DNA from: Tetrastigma voinierianum
Lineage: Eukaryota > Streptophyta > Magnoliopsida > Vitales > Vitaceae
Reading direction: 5' to 3'
NCBI GenBank assembly: GCA_016808115.1
Contig: JAEQBH010004543.1
Location: 1 to 64,000 of the forward strand
DNA: 64,000 nt
This document shows, piece by piece, positions 57,380 through 64,000 of this stretch. The notes under the pieces are model-generated. The model worked only from the letters and a program-made list of their open reading frames with translations, was not told the DNA's origin and made no database searches. Both the position numbers and the translations under genes were made by a program. How positions within the stretch are numbered: position 1 is the first letter of the stretch; each line of letters opens with the position of its first letter.

Positions 57380-57399
57380 CATGGTCTCTATGATGGTCT

Positions 57400-58130
57400 A
57401 CTTACATCGTGGTTTCTTGGACTCATGAGAAGATGTGATGCCACATTAAATGGAATGGGGCCCTTATGATGCGGAACTCTTGAAAAGCTTCTATCCATGA
57501 CCAAAGAAAAGGAGGTTCAACTCACCAATAGATTTCAAGGTTGAAGAAAGGTGTAAGATCTCTTGATGAATATCTAAGAGAATTTAAAGGCATTTGTGAT
57601 GCATTAGTTGCAGTTAGAAAACCTGTGAATGATCTAGATAAGGTTTTTCAACTTGCTCAAGGCCTCGGAAATAAATATATGGATTTTTGAGTGGTAATGT
57701 TATCAAAGCCACCATATCCCTCCTTGTCAGTTTGTTTAGCTCTACTAGGCATGAACAAATGGTGATGACATAAAAGGACGAGCATAAGGACTCAATGAGT
57801 CATGAGCAGGCCTATTTTACTCATCAAGGAAGAGGAAGAAACCGAGGAGGAAGATTTCATTCTAGAGGTTGTAGCTTCACTTCAGCGGGTTGATTCCTTA
57901 ATACTACTAGTGATCAAGGCAGGAATGTTCATGCAAGCGGCAGCAGGAAGCAACTTTAGCTATCAGACTCCTTCACAACAAAAAACTCAAAAATCTGAAG
58001 GTACTCTCATCTACCAAATTTGTAATAAGGCTAACCATTTTGCCTTGGTTTGTTGGAACATATTTGACTATTCCTATCAAGTAGAAGAGATTCCTCAAGC
58101 CTTGGCTGCTATGGCTCTAAATGAAGAAGA
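57400..58130 (+). pseudogene. Copia-C gag remnant
   Basis: Reading across frames: MTKEKEVQLTNRFQG (about 57497), KGVRSLDEYLREFKGICDAL (about 57548), VNDLDKVFQLAQGLGNKY (about 57626) and SKPPYPS (about 57705) match the plant copia Gag domain. The nucleocapsid end reads YQICNKANHFALVCW (about 58012), a zinc knuckle C-x2-C-x4-H-x4-C that is intact. The N-terminal part lies left of the CACTA element (46351-46581). Confidence 0.9.
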
Positions 58131-58240
58131 AAAAGATCCTACTTTCTACATAGACTCTGGAGCAACAACCCACATAACAAATAATCCAAGTAAAATGACT
58201 CAAATAACTCCTTATAAAGGAAATGATGCAATATTTGTGA
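58131..58240 (+). pseudogene. Copia-C protease remnant
   Basis: FYIDSGATTHITNN (about 58144) carries the D-S-G active site intact, in the same open frame as the zinc knuckle. Confidence 0.88.
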
Positions 58241-58539
58241 AATGGAAGCTTTAAGAATATCACACATTGGTGAAGCAAGGCGAAAACCAAACATAGAGAT
58301 CTAAAGCTTAAAAATTTATTGGTTGTCTTTGAAATTAAAAGAAAAATGTATTGTCCTTGGGCCTTACCTCGGAAATAACCTGCTACATAGAATTCTCATC
58401 AATTGGTTTTGTTATAAGGGTCCGAGTTTCAGCAAATGGTAGTAAGAGGGACTACAAATTAAGGTCTTTATGCTTTGAATGATGATATAATTCAAGTTAT
58501 GACAACTACTAGATCAAGTAAGGCTTCCTCATAAGTGTG

Positions 58540-59490
58540 GCATCAACGTATGGGGCATCCACAAACAAAATCTATAAAGATCCTAGAAGAAAAGAATTTC
58601 ATTGAAGTGTCTAGGTGGATGAAATCAACAACAGTTTGTGTCAGTTGCCAGTTAGGGAAAAGTTGTAAACTCCCATTTGGTTCAAATAAACTCCAGCCAA
58701 CCTCTTGATAAAATTCATTGTGACTTGTGAGGGCACACTGCATCTAATTGACTTCGAGGGGATATATATTATCTTCTCTTTGAGGATGATCATACTCGGT
58801 ATACTTGGCTCTACCCTTTAAAAAAGAAATTAGATTTTTTTTAATATTTTCTGAAATTCCAAAGTCTTGTTGAGAATCAATTTGAAAGACGAATAAAAAA
58901 CTTTTCGAGTGATGGAGGGTGGTTAATCAAGCCCACGATTTTCATAATCATTTGAGCAAAGTGTGGAATTTGCAGCAAAATTCGTAATAAAATTTCAGGC
59001 CAGGAGATGGGTTGCGAAGAGAAAGCATAGACACATTGTAGAAATGGGTCTAACAATGCTTTTCCATGTGAAGCTACCTTTGAGTTTTTGGGTAGATGCA
59101 TCTCTCACTGCTACATATCTCATAAATCGACTACCTTCGACAATGTTGAAAATGGAGAGTCATTTCTTTATGTTTTTCCATAAAGAAATTTGGTTATAAT
59201 ATTTTTCCCATATCTCAAAGACTATGGAAAGAATAAATTCTCTCTAAAACATATCCATGCATTTTGTGGATATAGTTCATTTCTCAAAGGTATAGATGTT
59301 GGCATCCCTCAGCAAGAAGTATATCTGGAGCACATTATCTTCAATGAAAGTTTCCTTCCATATGCTAACTCTTTTCCAAAGAAAACCATTTGTAGATTCC
59401 TACAGAAAATGTCTTCATTTTCAACCTTGGATGCATGGTGAGAGAGTTCAAAAACAATTCCATAAGACAAAGCTAAGAAATGGAACACAA
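58540..59490 (+). pseudogene. Copia-C integrase remnant
   Basis: WHQRMGHPQTKS (about 58541) and CVSCQLGKSCKLPF (about 58640) are the H-H/C-C zinc-binding part. Then KIHCDL (about 58709), YYLLFEDDHTRYTWLYPLKK (about 58768), NFSSDGG (about 58899), and VAKRKHRHIVEMGLTMLFHV followed by FWVDASLTATYLINRLPSTM (about 59010-59150), where the glutamate of the usual NGVAERKHRH has become lysine. PYLKDYGKNKFSLKHI (about 59208) and VYLEHIIFNE (about 59320) close the domain. Confidence 0.92.
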
Positions 59491-60089
59491 ACAACCAATT
59501 GATAAAATCTGTTTCTTTTGATGATGAAATTCAAGCTGAACAAAATTAGCATTTTGATCCCATGTTGTGCAATAATAGCCCATGTATTATTCATGTGTAA
59601 GACAACCGATCCAGTATAGATGGAAGGATTTCTACCAATTTTAACACTGGCTGTGACAAAGAAGTATCAAGTGTCAGCACTACTAGAATTCCCACTACTA
59701 GTGAAACTTCTACTGCTTCTACTGCAGTTGAAACACCAATTGGAACACCTCTTGGAGTTGAAACGTGTACTGCTCCTCAACTTGTTGCTACTGAACCACT
59801 TATTGGAACTCCCAAAGGTGCTACCAGAATTCTTCCTGAATCCACAACTACAAGTGGCTAAAATCCCTCTACCACTAGCAATCCTCCGGATATTAGCAAG
59901 CTCCTAATTGTTGATCTTTCGCTTCCTCAAAGATGCCAGATAAATGGTCTTTAGGAACAACACAAAGATAATCCCGGGACTCATATGATCACTAGAAGTA
60001 AACTCAAGAATGACCCCAGTTTGAAGTCTCAAATGATCACATTTTCTGCAACAAGAGGTAATATTCGTGAATCAAAGGGATACCTTACT
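59491..60089 (+). pseudogene. Copia-C linker between integrase and RT
   Basis: A low-complexity Ser/Thr/Pro-type linker (shifted frames around 59690-59900), then THMITRSKLKNDP (about 59978), the conserved start of the copia RT segment. Confidence 0.75.
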
Positions 60090-60990
60090 GCATGAAAAAT
60101 TTCCCATTGGTTTGAGGCAATGTAAGAAGAAAACAAGGCCTTAACCCATAATCACACTTGGGATTTGGTTCCTAGGCCCTCAATTGCTAATGTTGTGGGT
60201 TCTAAATGGGTGTTTAAAACAAAGTTGAATGCAGATGGAACAGTAGAAAGATATAAAGCACGACTAGTTGCTCAAGGTTTTTCTCAAATACCAAGTCTAG
60301 ATTTTGGAGAGACTTTTAGCCCAGTTATAAAACAAACTACTATTAGATTAATCCTCTCTCTATCAGTTGCTTTGGGTTGGACAATGAGGTAGTTGGATGT
60401 CAAGAACACCTTTTTACATGGGTTTATAAAGGAAAAGGTATTCATGGAGGAACCTCCAGGATTCATAAATCACAATCTTCTTGATTATGTATGTAGATTG
60501 AATCATTCACTTTATGGCCTAAAGCAAGCATCGAGAGCCTGGTTTGATAGATTGTCTCAATGTCTTCTTCATTTGGGTTTTCGTTGTGGTAAAGTAGACT
60601 CATCCCTTTTTATTCTTCACAAAGGCCACTCCATTATTTTGTTACTTATCTAAATTGATGACATTATCATCACATGTAATGAGAACAAAATCATTGGTAA
60701 CCTCATTAATACCTTAAGTGTAAAAAATTTTCTCAAAGACTTGGGACGTCTGCATACTAAAATTTTCTCATTAAAGATCTTTTGGAGCATACTAAAATGA
60801 TGGGTGCACTTTTATCTCCCACACCCATGGCTCTCAAGTCTACCATTACTTCATCTTATAGAACCTATTGATCCTAGACAATATAGGCAAATTGTTGGAT
60901 CCCTTCAATATCTAACCTTTACAAGGCCGATATTGTGCATTCCCTCAATAAGGCTTGTCAACACTTCCAAGCACCCACCGAATCTGATTT
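60090..60990 (+). pseudogene. Copia-C reverse transcriptase remnant
   Basis: HTWDLVPRPSIANVVGSKWV, LNADGTVERYKARLVAQGFS and FGETFSPVIKQTTIRLILSL are open at 60165-60392. After a stop, LDVKNTFLHGFIKEKVFMEE, PPGF and SLYGLKQASRAWFDRL follow (60393-60560). The catalytic box YVDDIIIT reads stop-IDDIIIT at 60650. The rest (KNFLKDLG, DPRQYRQIVGSLQYLTFTRP) is present to 60960. It is one of the best kept RTs in the window. Confidence 0.95.
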
Positions 60991-61017
60991 GATAGCTATC
61001 AAACGCATACTGAATAT

Positions 61018-61413
61018 TTGAAGGAACAGTTATTTGGAATTAGATTTCTTAAACAAAGCTCACTTCGTCTTATTGGTTTTTATGATGATGATTGGGTAGG
61101 CTGCATGGACATAAGAAGAAGCACTTCTGGGTACTGTATTTTTTTGGGAGCCAATTGTATTTCTTGGTCCTCTAAGCGCCAACCCACAATTTCTAGATCA
61201 AGTTTTGAGGATGAATATCGGTCGTTTGCATCTAGTGTTGTAGAAATAACTTGGCTCACTTTTCTTCTTCGTGATATAGGTATTCCAATTTATGAACCTC
61301 CTCAACTGTTATGTGATAACCTCAATGCACTCCACATGACAATAAATCATGTCTTCCATGCTCACTCCAAGCATATCGAATTAGACTATCATTTTGTTGG
61401 CAAGGTTACTTAA
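61018..61413 (+). pseudogene. Copia-C RNase H remnant
   Basis: RLIGFYDDDWVGCMDIRRST, GYCIFLGANCISWSSKRQPT, then ISRSSFEDEYRS, LLCDNLNALHM and HAHSKHIELDYHFV make up the whole RNase H domain in one frame of 131 codons, ending just before the 3' LTR region. The usual SSTEAEYRA is SSFEDEYRS. Confidence 0.93.
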
Positions 61414-61520
61414 TGGAGTTCACTTGTTACATGTTTTATCCTATATCATCTCTATAAATTGTTGTGATGTTCTAGGGATTACCTAAAACACTTTTCAAGT
61501 CTTTCGATCCAAGCTAGGAT

Positions 61521-61824
61521 TGATAAAGATAATTTCAGCATTCAATCAACCAAGGATCATGTTAACTCCAGCATGAAGAGCACACTTGGGATCATGAATT
61601 ATCTACATGGGAAATGAAGTGCAAAATGGAAGCACTCAATAGTGTTCTTGCTGAGACGTCTTGACCCTCAAGATTAGAAGACAACTTTTGATCTAGAAGG
61701 CAATCTTTATTTTACCTTTTTGTATATTATTTCATGCCTTTTTTTGTATAATTCTTTTGGTTATAAAGGATGTCTGGGTGTAGTAAACTTGAAACATCAC
61801 CCTTGAAAATTCATTTCGTTCTTA
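61521..61824 (+). repeat. Copia-C 3' LTR
   Basis: It starts TGATAAAGATAATTTCA; the end near TTTCGTTCTTA is set by alignment to the 5' LTR, so it may be off by a few bases. Confidence 0.85.
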
Positions 61825-61964
61825 AAGTCAAGCGGAATTTAATGAGTTTTTGGTAGATAAAATTGACTGTGGCCTTCCAGAATTCGGATTGGTCGAGTAG
61901 TCAAATGGGCAGGCTGGAAATTATCAGCTCTAAATGACACACAAAATCTCTCTCCTTATGCATG

Positions 61965-61965
<1 letters not shown>

Positions 61966-62020
<55 letters not shown>
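61966..62020. repeat. (TA)n microsatellite
   Basis: About 27 uninterrupted TA units. Confidence 0.97.
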
Positions 62021-62023
<3 letters not shown>

Positions 62024-63519
62024 CCACCAACACAACAATAAGGCATATCATCAATTCTTCGTATACACATGACTTATCCAAACGAACGATTGAAATCTTA
62101 TAAAGTTGCTAATCTTCCACCAAGTTGATAAGCATTCGACTTAAAGTAATCGCTACACAAATAAAGGATGGTAATGGTGGATACATCACCACCCCCTTTA
62201 CAATGACAAGTGCCACTCTAACACAAGTTCTAACACTTTGCCATTTGTTATCATTTAATTGTCATCCATTAACATTATACTAAACTTTCCTTAGGTCTAA
62301 CATGCAATAGTTGTTGACAGCAAACAAACTATTGACACTAAGCTATTGCATCGAAAGTATAATATAAAAAAGGGATTTGATAACATAACTCCTAAAGTAC
62401 CTCTACCATGATGAGAAATATTTAATATGGTAAATAACACATTAATTTGTACTTGTCTTAATTGTGCACAGTAATCATGCTATCCATTGGTTCATGACTA
62501 CTTCTCATGCTAGAAGTACTTAACTCTTATCTACGGTCTTCGAAGGAGCTAGGCTTTCAATGTCTTCTTCCAAATATTATAACACTTCTCTCTCTCAATC
62601 TCTCCTAAATTTCTATTTGCAATAAGCCTAAAACCGTTCCCCCTTTCTCTCTATGACAAAAATGAGAAAACTCTTCTTTGTTCCATCTCTCTTTGATTTT
62701 TCTTTCTCTAATAAAAAAAAAACCTCGTTACAATAAACACTAAAAACCCCTTTCATCATACTGACTTTGGTCTAGGTGTTAGTTCGATATTGATCATAAT
62801 CAACACAAGTAAGACTTGATTTGTAAGTTGTGCCAATCTTGACCAATATTTTGAACCCTGATTTTGAGAAAGTGGAGATGAATCAACTTGGAAGGTTGTA
62901 AAACCAAACCAAAGTGGGTTTTAGTAAATTTGGAGGAAAAACTTTGTATGTAAAGGAATCATTCTTTTATATTAGTGTCCTTTATATAAGTGTCATCAAT
63001 TGCGTAATGTGTTAAATGGTACACTTGGTCCCCCTAAACCATTATGGGTTAAAATTTATAAGAACATAAATCAATAAAGATTTCTATATCAGCGAAATCA
63101 TATAAGAGGTTAATGTAGCATTGGCAATCCTATATTACCCTATTGCCTAGGGAATAGGAAAATTCCCCCCCCCCATGGAATCCATTATAGCTTTTAATTA
63201 ATCAAATCACATTTCTAAGATTTTAAAATTCAAAAGTGATTTGTGTTTCCAGTTTAGACAGATTTCCCTTCTCGAGGGAGTAGGGAAAGGAAAGAAATGC
63301 TACAATAGAATGTAGGATTAAGGAAAAGTCATTGTGTTTACTAGAGTTAGAAATAGAGATAGATGAGCATGTGCCCTGTGTTACAATTCATTATCATCCT
63401 AATTGAGGATCTTATTTTGTTCCATTAAAACTTATACTATTTGATTGAGTTAATTCAGTGGGTACACTATTATGCTTGGAGATGCTTTCACCTCTCTCTA
63501 ACTTATGGTAAAGTGCAAG

Positions 63520-63640
63520 AATCAAAATATCGGTAATTACAGATATATCGATAATTGGATTTTACGGAAATATCGAAAATATCGTTAAAATATCGGTGAA
63601 TATTTTCACAAAAATATCGGTTCGATTAAAATTTTTCATA
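63520..63640. repeat. Cluster of ATATCG motifs
   Basis: The hexamer ATATCG occurs repeatedly (e.g. AAAATATCGGTAATTAC, GATATATCGATAATTG, ATATCGTTAAAATATCGGTG), giving a locally iterated pattern with imperfect inverted copies. Probably an end of a dispersed plant repeat that continues past the window. Confidence 0.6.
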
Positions 63641-64000
63641 TTTTAATTATATAGATGATGAGAAATGATTAAGGTAGATTAAAATCAAATGGTTAGTAAT
63701 TGTAAACTAAATATGTTATATTTAATACATTATTTAGATATTATTATGTTAAAGAATATTATTTGTTTATTTTGTTATTATTATAAATATTATGTAGATA
63801 TTGAGGATATTCAAAATATTATATATTATAATTTTAAATTTTAAATATTATTTACTTCTTTTCATTTTAATTAATAATTTGATTTAAAAATATTATAAGT
63901 TATATAATGTAAATAAAAAATAATAAATATTATAATCGAAGGTGGTAGGATTATGAACGGAAATAAATAATAGAAAATATAAAAAAGTTTCTGATATATA

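Larger units (their letters stand above)
46018..61824 (+). mobile_element. Copia-C: degenerate Ty1/copia element carrying a CACTA insertion
   Basis: LTRs at 46018-46337 and 61521-61824 flank a primer site, gag, protease, integrase, RT and RNase H in the copia order. The CACTA element at 46582-57379 sits in or just before gag. Gag wording (YLREFKGICDALVA) and zinc-knuckle text resemble Ale/Ivana-type copia. Stops are present in every domain. The flanks TCGGG and AAGTC/AGCGG do not make a clear target duplication. Confidence 0.9.
61825..64000. other. AT-rich flank, no gene seen
   Basis: No coding domain or retroelement motif. Pyrimidine-rich text at 62570-62720 (TTCTCTCTCTCAATCTCTCC) could be leader-like on the plus strand. 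If the minus-strand host gene model is right, this is upstream sequence of that gene. A run of C9 lies at 63164. Confidence 0.45.

Noticed and set aside
46013..61829. Target duplication for copia-C
   Set aside because: TCGGG on the left and AAGTC or AGCGG on the right share too few bases to call.
1..64000. tRNA and rRNA genes
   Set aside because: Only the 12-20 base tRNA-complementary primer sites were found; no cloverleaf or rRNA text was recognised.
1..64000. Envelope-like gene or a true virus insertion
   Set aside because: All pol remnants have plant LTR-retrotransposon order and flanking LTRs; no env-like frame follows any pol gene.

Overview
This window looks like a gene-poor, transposon-rich stretch of a nuclear plant genome, most likely a dicot; the species cannot be told. 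The evidence is degenerate Ty3/gypsy and Ty1/copia pol genes of plant lineages, plant-type tRNA primer sites, a CACTA (En/Spm) transposon, solo LTRs, MITE-like foldbacks and long (TA)n runs. There is no bacterial gene, operon, CRISPR array, rRNA or tRNA that I can support. Every large coding region is broken by stops, frameshifts or insertions, so nearly all gene calls are pseudogenes.

Layout. (1) 1-7453: a minus-strand Ty3/gypsy element with a Tat-type primer site (G1), cut by the left window edge. It carries gag, protease, RT, RNase H and integrase, and is interrupted at 1297-2603 by an insert flanked by a 9-bp direct repeat. (2) 7454-14222: AT-rich intergenic DNA with a foldback MITE, two dispersed repeat modules, simple repeats and a cluster of three G-boxes; its right end holds possible 3' exons of a host gene on the minus strand. 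(3) 14223-29913: a 15.7-kb plus-strand Tat-like gypsy element (G2) with both LTRs, gag, pol, a 6-unit tandem repeat, a long 3' region carrying an antisense reading frame, and solo LTRs (one clear at 20535-23238, one probable near 17095-18762). (4) 29914-30176: host DNA. (5) 30177-45401: a copia element (copia-B) whose 5' LTR was split after about nine bases by a chromovirus-type gypsy element (30186-42982, target duplication GAGAG). That element's two LTRs were themselves hit by at least three more LTR insertions. (6) 45402-46017: host DNA resembling a 5' leader on the minus strand. (7) 46018-61824: another copia element (copia-C) with a 10.8-kb CACTA transposon (46582-57379, target duplication CAT) in its gag gene. 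(8) 61825-64000: AT-rich flank.

With the insertions taken out, the host segments at about 46.0-45.4 kb, 30.2-29.9 kb and 14.2-13.9 kb read as one minus-strand locus. In particular a reading frame continues across the G2 insertion site, using one copy of the 5-bp duplication ATGGT. I infer that a host gene has been expanded and broken by nested transposons; the gene family was not recognised. The clearest results are the insertion chronology, the paired empty and filled target sites inside one element's own LTRs, and the antisense frame in G2. I found no convincing new functional system.
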